64,000 nt of DNA from Streptomyces genisteinicus. Its GTDB lineage: Bacteria > Actinomycetota > Actinomycetes > Streptomycetales > Streptomycetaceae. Each line of letters begins with the position of its first letter. Positions within the stretch are counted from its first letter, which is position 1. This document shows, one piece after another, positions 35,484 through 44,226 of this stretch. A program made the translations under genes and the position numbers. Under the pieces are notes generated by a model, which was not told the origin of the DNA, did no database searches, and saw nothing but the letters and a program-made list of their open reading frames with translations. The stretch spans positions 5,936,001 to 6,000,000 of the forward strand of contig NZ_CP060825.1 in NCBI RefSeq assembly GCF_014489615.1, read 5' to 3'.

Positions 35484-36443
35484 ATGGCAGACAACGCCAC
35501 CGACCAGGGCCCGACCCGGGCCCTGGTCCTGGCCAACCCCGCCTCCGGCAGTCACAGTCCCGAACTGGTCCGTGACGTCGCCGGGTTGTGCGCCGACACA
35601 CTGCGGCACGTCGGCATCCACCTGACCACGGCACCCGGCGACGCCACCGTCGCCGTGCGCCGCGCCCTGGAGGCGCCCGACACCGCGCCCGACCTGGTGG
35701 TCGTCATCGGAGGGGACGGCACCGTCCGCGAGGTCGTGCAGGCACTGGCCTCCGCGCCCGGCCGCGCCGCCCTCGCGGTGGTGCCCGGCGGGACCGGGAA
35801 CTCCGGGTACAAGATGCTGTGGGGCGAGCGCCCCTGGACCGAGTCCCTCAAGGCGGTCCTCGCCGGCGCGGGCGACCCGGGCGGCGTGCGGCCGCGGCGT
35901 CTCGACCTGGCCCGCCTGGCCGAGACCGGGCAGTGCGTCTACCTGGGCGCCTGCTCCGGTGTGATCGCCGACGCCCTGATCAGGGCACGGGACATCCCCC
36001 TGACGGGCAGGGATCTGTACACCAGGGCCTTCGCCGACACCGCGGCCGGGTACGAACCGTACCCGGGCCGGGTGACCGTCGACGGCCGTGTCGTGCACGA
36101 GGGACCGACCGTCCTCGCCAACGTCGGCGGCGGCCGCTACCGGGGCGGGCGCTACCTCGTCCTGCCCGACTCGCTCCTCGACGACGGACTGCTCGACGTC
36201 TGCGTCATCGGGGGCGGTGTGCCCGCCGCCGACGTCCCCGAACTCACCAGGACGGCGTCCCACATGGGGCTGCCGGACACCGTCTACGCCCGCGGCCGCA
36301 CCATCACCGTGGAACGCACCGACGGCCGGCGGCTGCCGCTGGAGCACGACGGCGAATACCAGCACGGCATCGGCCCGTCGGCGACCTTCGAGGTCATGCC
36401 CGGCGCCCTCGCCGTCTGGGCTCCCCCCTCCGGCAGGCCCTGA
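35484..36443 (+). CDS. Diacylglycerol-kinase-fold small-molecule kinase (VlmJ-like)
   Basis: A 319-residue DAGK-catalytic-domain protein with VVVIGGDGTVREVVQAL (GGDGT) and VVPGGTGNSGYKML. VlmJ of valanimycin biosynthesis belongs to this family and phosphorylates the serine-derived hydroxyl of valanimycin hydrate. The next-but-one gene encodes the VlmK-type lyase that would eliminate the phosphate. ATG 35484 follows AGGAG. First gene of a plus-strand operon 97 nt after the last GTCAG repeat of promoter P6. Confidence 0.9.
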   Translation: MADNATDQGPTRALVLANPASGSHSPELVRDVAGLCADTLRHVGIHLTTAPGDATVAVRRALEAPDTAPDLVVVIGGDGTVREVVQALASAPGRAALAVVPGGTGNSGYKMLWGERPWTESLKAVLAGAGDPGGVRPRRLDLARLAETGQCVYLGACSGVIADALIRARDIPLTGRDLYTRAFADTAAGYEPYPGRVTVDGRVVHEGPTVLANVGGGRYRGGRYLVLPDSLLDDGLLDVCVIGGGVPAADVPELTRTASHMGLPDTVYARGRTITVERTDGRRLPLEHDGEYQHGIGPSATFEVMPGALAVWAPPSGRP

Positions 36444-36528
36444 CCGGCCTCCCCCCGCTTTCCTCCCGCCGGGCCGGCACATCCGACGGCCCGGCAGTCA
36501 CCACCATCACGGAAATTAGGAGACCGCC

Positions 36529-36897
36529 ATGAGCGACCTCACCCAGACCGTCACCCAGTACCTGGCGCTGTGGAACGAGACGGACGCGGAGAAGCGTGCG
36601 GCGGGCATCGCCGAGCTCTTCGCGCCGGACGCCCCGTACATCGACCCGCTCGCCGCCGTCGAGGGACACGACGGCTTCGCGGCCGTGGTCGCCGGCGCCC
36701 AGGAGCAGTTCAAGGGACTCTCCTTCGAACTGCACGGAGCGGTGGACACCCACCACAACATCGCCCGCTTCCAGTGGGGCCTGGTGACCGAGGCGGGCGC
36801 CGAGCCCGTCGCGATCGGCTTCGACGTCGTCGTCACCGGTGACGACGGCCGCATCAGCGGCGTCTACGGGTTCCTCGACAAGGTCCCCGGCGCCTGA
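36529..36897 (+). CDS. SnoaL/NTF2-like protein
   Basis: A 122-residue alpha+beta-barrel protein of the SnoaL-like family (VTQYLALWNETDAEKRAAGIAELFAPDAPYIDPLAAVEGHDGFAAVV, then HNIARFQWGLVTEAG). The family includes polyketide cyclases, isomerases and hydroxylases and has no universal catalytic motif. Located between the VlmJ- and VlmK-like genes with a strong AGGAG, it probably acts on the azoxy intermediate or helps the elimination. The function is not determinable from sequence. Confidence 0.8.
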   Translation: MSDLTQTVTQYLALWNETDAEKRAAGIAELFAPDAPYIDPLAAVEGHDGFAAVVAGAQEQFKGLSFELHGAVDTHHNIARFQWGLVTEAGAEPVAIGFDVVVTGDDGRISGVYGFLDKVPGA

Positions 36898-36992
36898 TCC
36901 CGCACGCGGGAAGGGCGGGGGCGCCGGTGCTCCGGCCGCCCCCGCCCGCCACGCGTGCCCCGAGTCCACCCGTAGAGAAGGTATGTCGCGCC

Positions 36993-38555
36993 ATGACGGC
37001 TGCTGTACTCAGCGAAAGCGTGGCCAGGGCCCTGTGCGATCAGTGGGGGAACCCGGTGGGGTCCGCCGGCCGCTTCGGCCCGCCCGCGGACACACCACTG
37101 CGCGAACTGTCCCACTGGGCCGCGAACCTGCGTCCCGAACAGATCCCCTGCCGTGTCCTCAAACTCGCCGCCAGCCAGGTGCTCTCCCAGATCGCCTCGA
37201 TCCGGGCGGGCCTCCACCATCCTCTGGGCCGGCGCCTGGTGGCCGCCTTCGGCCACCCCATGCAGCGCGACCCGCGCACCGCGGCGAGCGTCTTCGCCGC
37301 CCTCGGCTCCTGGCTGAACCTGGACGACACCGCCTACGCCGGCCACCTGTCCAACTCCACCGTCGCCGTGCCACTGGCCTTCGCGTACGCCCGCCAGCTC
37401 GACGGGCTGTCGCTGCTGACCGCGGTCGTCGCCGCCAACGAGTGCGCGGCCCGCATCACCGCCGCGGCCACCCTCGGCCCCCTGCGCGGACAGAGCGCCG
37501 TGCACACGCACCTGGCCGGTGCGGTGGCCGGCCGCCTGTACTGCGACAGGGCCCCGGCGGAACAGTGGGAGAACGCCTTCGGACTCGCCTTCGCCATGCC
37601 CAACTGGCCGCTGATGCGCGCCTTCCTGGCCAGCGACGCCCGCCTCTTCAACACGTTCACACCGGTCCGCACCGCGATGGACGCGTGCGACGCGGCCGCC
37701 GCCGGACTGCGCGGCGCCCCCGACATCATCGAACACCAGGACGGCTTCCTCGACCGGTTCGCGACGGTACCGCTGCCCCAGGCGGTGGCGAAGGGCCTCG
37801 GCAGCCGCTGGCACACCGAGACCCTCTCGTTCAAGATGCACCCCGGCGGACCCGGGATCGACGCGGCCGTGGACTGCGCCGCCGAGATCCACCGCGCCCT
37901 CGGTCCGCTGCGCCCGGAGGACGTGCGGGAGATCGTGGTGGAGGCCTCCCTGTACACGCTGTTCGCGGGTGAGCGGGCGGCCCGGTACGTCGACGGCCCC
38001 CGCTCCCCGCTGGGCGCCCTTGTCCTGGACGTCCCCTACCCGGTCGCGACCACCCTGCTGACGGGCGAGTTCTCCGTGGACGACTTCTCCGCACCGCACC
38101 TGGACGACCCCGTGCGCTGGGAGCTGGCGCGCCGGGTGCGGCTGGAGCACGACACGTCGATGACCCGCGAACTCTTCCTCTCCGACGCGCCGTTCGGCGA
38201 GGCGGTGCGCGAGGCGGGACCGCTGGCCGTCCCGTGGCTGCGCGGATTCGGCGGTCAGGAGCTCGTCGACCTCGTGGGCAGCCTGGAGGCCGACGGCCGG
38301 GACTTCTCCCGGTCCACCAAGGCCACCGGCGCCCGCGTCGTCGTACGGCTGGCGGACGGCCGGACCGTCTCCCGCTCCCGCCTCATCCCGCTCGGCGCCG
38401 CGGGCCCCGACACCCGCTCCCGGCACTCCGAGATGGTCCAGGAGAAGTTCCTCTCCGTGGGAGGGCCGCGCCGGGTGGCCGACACGGTGAGCCGTCTGCA
38501 CCGCATGCGCAAGGCCGGCGTGCGGCGCTGGATCGAGGCCGCCTTCCTGGACTGA
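36993..38555 (+). CDS. MmgE/PrpD-family lyase (VlmK-like)
   Basis: A 520-residue MmgE/PrpD protein (LDDTAYAGHLSNSTVAVPLAFAYARQLDGLSLLTAVVAANECAARI, LKMHPGGPGIDAAVDCAAEIH). PrpD enzymes are dehydratases; VlmK eliminates phosphate from valanimycin phosphate to form the acrylate double bond. Together with the VlmJ-like kinase this predicts a dehydroalanine-type alkene next to the azoxy group, possibly decarboxylated later. Start ATG 36993 follows GAGAAGG; an in-frame upstream start at 36927 lies in GC-rich low-complexity sequence and is rejected. Confidence 0.9.
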   Translation: MTAAVLSESVARALCDQWGNPVGSAGRFGPPADTPLRELSHWAANLRPEQIPCRVLKLAASQVLSQIASIRAGLHHPLGRRLVAAFGHPMQRDPRTAASVFAALGSWLNLDDTAYAGHLSNSTVAVPLAFAYARQLDGLSLLTAVVAANECAARITAAATLGPLRGQSAVHTHLAGAVAGRLYCDRAPAEQWENAFGLAFAMPNWPLMRAFLASDARLFNTFTPVRTAMDACDAAAAGLRGAPDIIEHQDGFLDRFATVPLPQAVAKGLGSRWHTETLSFKMHPGGPGIDAAVDCAAEIHRALGPLRPEDVREIVVEASLYTLFAGERAARYVDGPRSPLGALVLDVPYPVATTLLTGEFSVDDFSAPHLDDPVRWELARRVRLEHDTSMTRELFLSDAPFGEAVREAGPLAVPWLRGFGGQELVDLVGSLEADGRDFSRSTKATGARVVVRLADGRTVSRSRLIPLGAAGPDTRSRHSEMVQEKFLSVGGPRRVADTVSRLHRMRKAGVRRWIEAAFLD

Positions 38556-38665
38556 CTCGAACCGAACGGACACGAGCACGCGCTCGACGGAGGCGGTGAT
38601 CCCGCCCCCGGCACGGCACGTCATGAACGTGAAGAAGCACATCCGACACCCAGAGGGGTACTTCC

Positions 38666-39871
38666 ATGTCGCTCGATGCTCAGACCCGCGTGCTGGACTG
38701 GCCGTTCGCCCGGACCGAGAACGGTGAGCCGTCGCCGGTCCTGGACGAGCTGCGCAAGGAGCCGCCCTGCGCGGTCCGCATTCCGGCGGGCGCGACCGAG
38801 TCGCGGCTGGCATGGCTGGTGACCCGATACGCCGACGTGCGCCAGGCCCTGGCCGACCCCCGGCTCAGCGCCGACGAGCGGCTCCCCGGTGCCCCGGTGC
38901 GCATCCAGCTGCCCCCGGGCAGCAACCCGAGCTCGTTCCTGCGCCTCGACGACCCCGAGCACGCCCGGCTGCGCGGTCTGATCCAGACCGAGTTCACCAT
39001 GCGCCGGGTCCGCGGGCTCAAGGAGCCGGTGCAGCGGCTCGTCGACGACCTCCTCGACGGGTTCGCGGAGCTCGACAAGCCGGCGGACCTGCACGCGGCG
39101 TTCTCGCGGACCCTGCCGACACTGGTCATAGCCCGGCTGCTGGGCGTCCCGGACGAGGACTCCCCGTTCTTCATCGAGAAGACCCGGGTGACCATCTCCC
39201 AGGAGGACCCGGCCACGGCGTACGCCGCGTTCGTCGAGATGTCCGACTACCTCGCAGAGCTGGCCCGCCGCAAGACGCGCCGGCCCGAGGACGACCTGAT
39301 CAGCCGCCTGGCCGTGCACCAGGTGAGCGGCGCGATCACCATGGACGAACTGGTCGGCATCGCCCGGCTGGTACTCGTGGCGGGACACGAGACGACCACG
39401 AACCAGATCGCCCTCAACATCCTGGGACTCCTGCAGGACGACAGCCTGTTCGCCAAGGTGGCCGCCGACGACGGCGCCCTCGTCCCGACGTACGTCGAGG
39501 AGTCGATGCGCTACTGGTCGATCTCGCAGGACGCGATGGTCCGCCAGGCGCTGGAGGACATGGATCTCGGCGGCGTCCCGATCTCCAAGGGCGACGCGGT
39601 GGTCATCTCCGTCCCCGCGGGCAACCACGACGAGTCGGTGTTCGCCTGCCCCCGCACCATCGATCTGGACCGGGACACCGGCGCCCACCTCCAGTGGGGC
39701 TACGGCCCGCACTACTGCCAGGGCGCTCCGCTGGCGCGGATGGAGATGGAACTCTCCCTGCGCACCCTGCTGCGGCGCTTCCCGGACCTCCGGCTGGCGG
39801 CCGAGCCGAGCACGGTCTTCCGCCGGGGCACCGTCTTCCACGGGGTGACGCATCTCCCCGTGACCTGGTGA
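38666..39871 (+). CDS. Cytochrome P450
   Basis: A 401-residue CYP105-like soluble bacterial P450. The I-helix AGHETTTNQIA, ExxR in EESMR and the heme-Cys loop WGYGPHYCQGAPLAR are intact. It needs ferredoxin; the 7Fe ferredoxin at 13307 is the local candidate. Probable late hydroxylation, epoxidation or desaturation of the chain. ATG 38666 follows AGAGGG. 110 nt after the VlmK-like gene and 47 nt before the exporter gene, same direction. Confidence 0.92.
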   Translation: MSLDAQTRVLDWPFARTENGEPSPVLDELRKEPPCAVRIPAGATESRLAWLVTRYADVRQALADPRLSADERLPGAPVRIQLPPGSNPSSFLRLDDPEHARLRGLIQTEFTMRRVRGLKEPVQRLVDDLLDGFAELDKPADLHAAFSRTLPTLVIARLLGVPDEDSPFFIEKTRVTISQEDPATAYAAFVEMSDYLAELARRKTRRPEDDLISRLAVHQVSGAITMDELVGIARLVLVAGHETTTNQIALNILGLLQDDSLFAKVAADDGALVPTYVEESMRYWSISQDAMVRQALEDMDLGGVPISKGDAVVISVPAGNHDESVFACPRTIDLDRDTGAHLQWGYGPHYCQGAPLARMEMELSLRTLLRRFPDLRLAAEPSTVFRRGTVFHGVTHLPVTW

Positions 39872-39918
39872 CCGAGCAGCACACGAATCACGGACGACAA
39901 CACAGGAGAGCAGTCGGA

Positions 39919-41385
39919 ATGACCTCTGAAGCAAGCCCGGACCTCGTCGTCGAGGAGGGGGGAGGGTCCGCCCCGGAACCGGGGGCGACCCCTTCCGCCG
40001 GCGCCCTCGTGGTGGTGCTGGTGGGCACCTTCATCACCGTTCTCGACTTCTTCATCGCCAATGTCGCGGTTCCCGCCATCCGGTCGGACCTCCAGGCCGG
40101 AGCCGCCCAGGCCCAGCTGATCGTCGTCGGCTACGGCGTCGCCTTCACGGCGGGCCTGATCACCGGCGGCCGTCTCGGTGACCTCTTCGGCCGCCGGAAG
40201 ATGTTCTCGCTCGGCATGGCGCTCTTCATGGTCACCTCGGCGGTCTGCGCCTTCGCGCCGACGATCGACGTCCTGGTGGTCGCCCGCATCGCCCAGGGCG
40301 CGAGCGCCGCGCTGATGGTCCCGCAGGTCCTCGGCATCATCGGCACCGTCTACACCGGTGCGGCCCGCGGCCGTGCCTTCAACACCTACGGTCTGATCGT
40401 CGGACTGGCGGGCGTCTTCGGCCAGTTCATCGGCGGCGCCCTGATCAGCGTCGACGTGGCGGGCCTGAGCTGGCGGACCATCTTCCTCATCAACGTCCCG
40501 CTGTGCCTGGTCTCGCTCGCCTTCGTCAAGCGCGTGATCCCCGAGTCGCGCGGCGCCGGCGGGACCCGCCTCGACCTGCTGGGCGCCCTGCTGGTCACCG
40601 GATCCCTGGCGCTCATCGTGTTCGCGCTCCTGGAGGGTCAGGAGCGGGACTGGCCGGTGTGGGTCTGGGGCTGCCTGGCCGGGTCCGCCGTCCTGGTCGC
40701 GGTGACCGTGCTGCACCTGCGCCGGCGGGCCGCGGACGACGCGGGACCGCTGATCGAACCGGCGCTCTTCCGGGTCCGCCTCTTCACGGTGGGCCTGGCC
40801 GCCACGGTCGTCTACTTCCTGGCCATGGGGTCGTTCTTCTTCATCCTCGCCCTCTACCTCCAGCAGGGCATGGGCCTGTCGCCCCTGGAGTCCGGCCTCG
40901 TCTTCCTCGCGGTGGGCGCCGGCTACTTCGGCGCCTCGCTGGTGTCGGCGCGGTTCGCCGGCAAGCTGTCGGCCCGGACCGTGGCGTTCGGCCCGCTGAC
41001 CCTCGCGGCCGGCTACACCGCCATCGCCTTCACGGCCGACGGGCTCGGCCCGGACGGCAGCGTGCTCTGGCTGCTGCCGATGCTGCTCGTCGCCGGACTG
41101 GGCATGGGCCTGACCACCGGCCCGCTGACCAACCTCGTGCTGGGGGCGGCCGTGCCCGAGCACGCCGGCTCCGCTTCGGGGCTGATGAACACCGCCCAGG
41201 AGGGCGGAGCCGCCCTCGGGGTGGCGGTCGCCGGATCGGTCTTCTTCCCCGCGCTCGCCGAGGCGGGCGGTTCGGCGAGTGCCTACCCGGACGCGTTCGC
41301 GCTCACGCTCGTACCGCTCGTCGCGCTCGGCCTCGCCGCCGCGCTCCTGGTGCTGATCGCACCCGGCCGCGCAGCCCGAAGCTGA
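39919..41385 (+). CDS. MFS drug exporter, DHA2 (14-helix) type
   Basis: A 488-residue protein with 14 predicted helices. It starts with VLVGTFITVLDFFIANVAVPAIRSDL and has motif A GGRLGDLFGRRKMF and DHA2-type VFLINVPL-like IFLINVPLCLVSLAF. It resembles actinobacterial drug:H+ antiporters found in antibiotic clusters and is the best candidate for product export and self-resistance. ATG 39919 follows AGGAGAG. Directly after the P450 gene. Confidence 0.9.
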   Translation: MTSEASPDLVVEEGGGSAPEPGATPSAGALVVVLVGTFITVLDFFIANVAVPAIRSDLQAGAAQAQLIVVGYGVAFTAGLITGGRLGDLFGRRKMFSLGMALFMVTSAVCAFAPTIDVLVVARIAQGASAALMVPQVLGIIGTVYTGAARGRAFNTYGLIVGLAGVFGQFIGGALISVDVAGLSWRTIFLINVPLCLVSLAFVKRVIPESRGAGGTRLDLLGALLVTGSLALIVFALLEGQERDWPVWVWGCLAGSAVLVAVTVLHLRRRAADDAGPLIEPALFRVRLFTVGLAATVVYFLAMGSFFFILALYLQQGMGLSPLESGLVFLAVGAGYFGASLVSARFAGKLSARTVAFGPLTLAAGYTAIAFTADGLGPDGSVLWLLPMLLVAGLGMGLTTGPLTNLVLGAAVPEHAGSASGLMNTAQEGGAALGVAVAGSVFFPALAEAGGSASAYPDAFALTLVPLVALGLAAALLVLIAPGRAARS

Positions 41386-41443
41386 TGCGCTTCCACCCGC
41401 CGCAGGAGACCCGCCGGCGGCACTCCGCAGGAAGGACACGCTC

Positions 41444-42274
41444 GTGCCGTACGTCACGACCAGGGACGACATCCGTCTCCACTACAAGGACTGGGGTTCC
41501 GGACGCCCCGTCGTCCTGCTCGGCACCGCCATGATGGACTCCCGCATGTGGGAGTTCCAGGCGTCGTTCCTCGCCGAGCGGGGGCTGCGCTGCATCACCT
41601 ACGACCGGCGCGGCTGCGGGCGTTCGGACGCCCCCTGGGACGGCTACGACTACGACACCCTCGCGGACGACCTCGCCGACGTCGTCGACCATCTCGACCT
41701 GCGGGACGCGGTGCTGGTGGGGTACGCGGTCGGGGGCGGCGAGGCCGTGCGCTACCTCACCCGGCACGGCACCGGCAGGGTGGCGAAGCTGGCCCTGGTC
41801 GCCTCCACGACCCCGTTCCTGCTGCGGTCGGAGGACAACCCGGACGGGCTCGACATCGCCCTCTTCGACGAGATGGCCGACGCCATCCGCAAGGACCGGG
41901 CGCAGTGGCTGAGCGACGCCACCGTGCCGTTCTTCGGCGGTCCGAACGCCGACCCGGACAGCCTGCCGGTCTCGCCCGAACTCGCGCGATGGCTGGTGAG
42001 CACGGGACTGGAGGCCTCGCCCCGGGCGGGGACGGAGATCTACCGCACCCTGTTCACCACCGACCAGCGCGCGGAGACCGCCGAGGTCACCGTGCCCACG
42101 CTCGTCATCCACGGCACCGAGGACCTCGCGGCGCCGTACCCCCTGTGCGGGCCGCGGACGGCGGAGCTCATCGGCGGCAGCCGGTTCGTCCCGTACGAGG
42201 GCGCTCCGCACGGGCTGTTCGCCACCCATGCCGAGCGGCTCAACGAGGACCTGCTGGCCTTCGTCAAGGAGTGA
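41444..42274 (+). CDS. Alpha/beta-hydrolase-fold protein lacking the nucleophilic serine
   Basis: A 276-residue protein that looks like non-heme chloroperoxidase/esterase family members: HYKDWGSGRPVVLLG, YDRRGCGRSD, Asp227 in VIHGTEDLAAPY and His256 in GAPHGLFATH. The nucleophile elbow reads VGYAVGGGE, so Ala95 (GCG at 41726-41728) replaces the expected Ser. Ordinary serine-hydrolase chemistry is therefore unlikely; acid-base catalysis, a lyase/cyclase role or ligand binding are alternatives. GTG 41444 with CAGGAAGG. Last gene of the operon, before a strong terminator. Confidence 0.88.
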   Translation: MPYVTTRDDIRLHYKDWGSGRPVVLLGTAMMDSRMWEFQASFLAERGLRCITYDRRGCGRSDAPWDGYDYDTLADDLADVVDHLDLRDAVLVGYAVGGGEAVRYLTRHGTGRVAKLALVASTTPFLLRSEDNPDGLDIALFDEMADAIRKDRAQWLSDATVPFFGGPNADPDSLPVSPELARWLVSTGLEASPRAGTEIYRTLFTTDQRAETAEVTVPTLVIHGTEDLAAPYPLCGPRTAELIGGSRFVPYEGAPHGLFATHAERLNEDLLAFVKE

Positions 42275-42287
42275 CGCCGCAGCACGC

Positions 42288-42325
42288 CACGGCTGCCCGG
42301 ACCCCCTGGGGTCCGGGCAGCCGTG
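42288..42325. terminator. Bidirectional terminator
   Basis: Perfect 18-bp inverted repeat (42288-42305 with 42308-42325) between the convergent hydrolase and receptor genes. Confidence 0.9.
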
Positions 42326-42328
42326 CGT

Positions 42329-42985
42329 TCAGTGCAGCGGGATGAAGGCATCGATGATCTCCTCGACCCGTTCCACGAGGTCCTCGCGGTTGTTGGTCAC
42401 CCAGGACATGTGCTGGGCGCCGAACATCGCGGCGCCCACCGTCCGGGCCAGGGCCCCGGGGTCGGCGTCCTCGGGCAGCTGCCCGGCCGTGCGGCACTTG
42501 TCCAGGATCTCGGTCATCGCGTCCAGCGTGCCCACGTACGGGGCGGGCAGCTCGGCCTTGATGTAGGGCCGCTCGATCTGCAGCCGGGCCCCGGCGTGGA
42601 TGTAGACGTCCTCGCGGAAGACCCGGGCGATGCGCCGCAGGAGGTCCACGAAGGTCGCCAGCGAGCTCGGGTCGCCGTGTTCCAGAGCGCCGTCGACGGT
42701 CTGCTCCATGCGCCGGTAGAACTCCTCCAGCACCGCGACGGCGAGCGCCTCCTTGTTGGGGAAGTGGAAGTAGACGGCTCCCTTCGTCATCTGCGCGCCG
42801 TCGGCGATGTCCTTGATGGTGACCTGGGGAAAGCCGTCGGTGGCGAACGCCGCGGCGGCGGCGTCGAGGATCGTCGCGCGTGTGCGGACCGCGCGTTCCT
42901 GCTTGGGCTGCGAAGTGTCGCCGAAGGTGGTGGCCGCACGCTGGCGGGCCCTCCGATCATTGCGCTCGTTGCTCATGGCGTCCAT
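42329..42985 (-). CDS. Gamma-butyrolactone receptor-type TetR repressor (ArpA/ScbR family)
   Basis: A 218-residue TetR-family protein. The HTH VTIKDIADGAQMTKGAVYFHFPNKEALA is the ArpA/ScbR signature, followed by an all-helical ligand-binding domain containing the typical Trp (HMSWVTNN). Such receptors repress until a gamma-butyrolactone binds. It is divergent from an AfsA-type synthase gene with a near-perfect palindrome between them, as in scbR-scbA. An alternative start at 42976 removes three residues. Likely autoregulatory and controlling the SARP gene through the ARE-like site at 7745. Confidence 0.9.
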   Translation of the reverse strand: MDAMSNERNDRRARQRAATTFGDTSQPKQERAVRTRATILDAAAAAFATDGFPQVTIKDIADGAQMTKGAVYFHFPNKEALAVAVLEEFYRRMEQTVDGALEHGDPSSLATFVDLLRRIARVFREDVYIHAGARLQIERPYIKAELPAPYVGTLDAMTEILDKCRTAGQLPEDADPGALARTVGAAMFGAQHMSWVTNNREDLVERVEEIIDAFIPLH

Positions 42986-43080
42986 ATCGTGCGGCGTTGG
43001 TTAACCGGCCTCTGACCCGCCCCAACCCCCTTGTCGACGCGAGCAGTTGCCCCATGGAAGCGCACTGCGGTGAGCCTTGC

Positions 43081-43104
43081 AATATACCTTCGCGCAGGTA
43101 TATT
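43081..43104. promoter_or_regulatory. Autoregulatory element (ARE) between receptor and synthase genes
   Basis: A 24-bp palindrome with perfect 9-bp arms (AATATACCT at 43081-43089, AGGTATATT at 43096-43104, 6-nt spacer). AT-rich in a GC-rich context and of the size and symmetry of known AREs. Confidence 0.88.
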
Positions 43105-43175
43105 AATGATTCCGCAAAGAGCTTGGCACGTCTGTTCGCTCGCAGGGTCACCCAGCTGAGAGGCGAGGTATTCAG

Positions 43176-44198
43176 ATGTCCGTCGTACTCGATGATCCTA
43201 GGACCACGCAGGCGCCCTCCCCGGGCGCGGGTAACGAAGTGCTCAGCTTTCTCCAGCCCGTCACACGCGAACTGGTGCACCGCACCGCCGTCGCCGAGGT
43301 CTTCGTCACCGACGGTGTCCGCACCGGTGCGAACACGTTCTCGGTCGCGGCCCAGTGGCCGCGGGACCACGCCCTGTACCACCCGGACGAAAACGGGCTG
43401 AACGACCCGCTGTTATGCGCGGAAACGCTTCGCCAGGCCTACTTCTTCGGGGCCCACACCTACTTCGGGGTGCCTCTCGGCTCCCGCTTCATCGGCCAGG
43501 ACGTGAGCTTCGAGATCACCGACCCGGCCGCGCTCCGCGTCGGGGCCGTACCGGCGGCTGTCGTCCTGCACGGGACGTGGACCGAGGAGCACGACCGGCG
43601 GGGGCGGCGGGCCGGGGCGCGTCTGGACGTGACGTTCACGGTCGACGGCCGGCCCTGCGGGCGCGGTCACACCAGGGGGCTCATGGTGGACGACAGACGC
43701 TACGGGCTCTTACGGGGGCGTCCGGCCACAGCCGAAGGGGCGGTTTCGCCCCGTTCCGTGCCGGACGCCAGGACCGTGGGGCCGGGCCGGGTGGGCCGGC
43801 TGCGCTGGAAGGACTGTGTACTGCAAAGGGACCGCTTCGGCCGGCGGTGGGGCCTTCGGGTCGACCGCGACCACGCGGTCCTCTTCGACCACCCCACCGA
43901 TCACGTACCGCTGATGGTCATGCTGGAGGGCTTCCGGCAGTTCGGCCATCTCACCGTTCACGAGGCGCCCCGCAACGCGGACGCCGGCCGGGCCTTCGCC
44001 CTGGCCGCCCTCTCCCTGGACTGCGCCGCCTTCGGCGAACTGGGGGAGGAGATCGTCCTGGAACTCGACGAACTCTCGCCCGACGGCTGCACACTGCTCG
44101 TCGCGGCCCGTCAGGGGGAGAAGCTGCTGGCCCGCGCCGGCATGACCTGGACGTGCGTGGGCAGCCGTGCCCCCCGGCTGGGGCTCGCTTCCTGGTGA
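43176..44198 (+). CDS. AfsA-family gamma-butyrolactone synthase
   Basis: A 340-residue protein with two AfsA hot-dog repeats (ELVHRTAVAEVFVTDGVRTGANTFSVAAQWPRDHALYHP; CAETLRQAYFFGAHTYFGVPLGSRFI; second repeat PLMVMLEGFRQFGHLTVHEAP). AfsA joins a beta-ketoacyl thioester to dihydroxyacetone phosphate. Two TTA codons occur in frame (43413-43415 and 43710-43712), so translation needs the bldA tRNA. It is divergent from the receptor gene across the ARE. GAGGCGAGG ribosome site before ATG 43176. Confidence 0.93.
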   Translation: MSVVLDDPRTTQAPSPGAGNEVLSFLQPVTRELVHRTAVAEVFVTDGVRTGANTFSVAAQWPRDHALYHPDENGLNDPLLCAETLRQAYFFGAHTYFGVPLGSRFIGQDVSFEITDPAALRVGAVPAAVVLHGTWTEEHDRRGRRAGARLDVTFTVDGRPCGRGHTRGLMVDDRRYGLLRGRPATAEGAVSPRSVPDARTVGPGRVGRLRWKDCVLQRDRFGRRWGLRVDRDHAVLFDHPTDHVPLMVMLEGFRQFGHLTVHEAPRNADAGRAFALAALSLDCAAFGELGEEIVLELDELSPDGCTLLVAARQGEKLLARAGMTWTCVGSRAPRLGLASW

Positions 44199-44226
44199 TC
44201 CGCCGCAGGCCCGGCCAGGACCCGCC

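Noticed and set aside
26009..38555. Assignment to a specific known compound (jietacin, elaiomycin, azodyrecin, KA57-A)
   Set aside because: Gene content fits several azoxy families; no decisive methyltransferase, starter or release signature can be read without cluster comparison.
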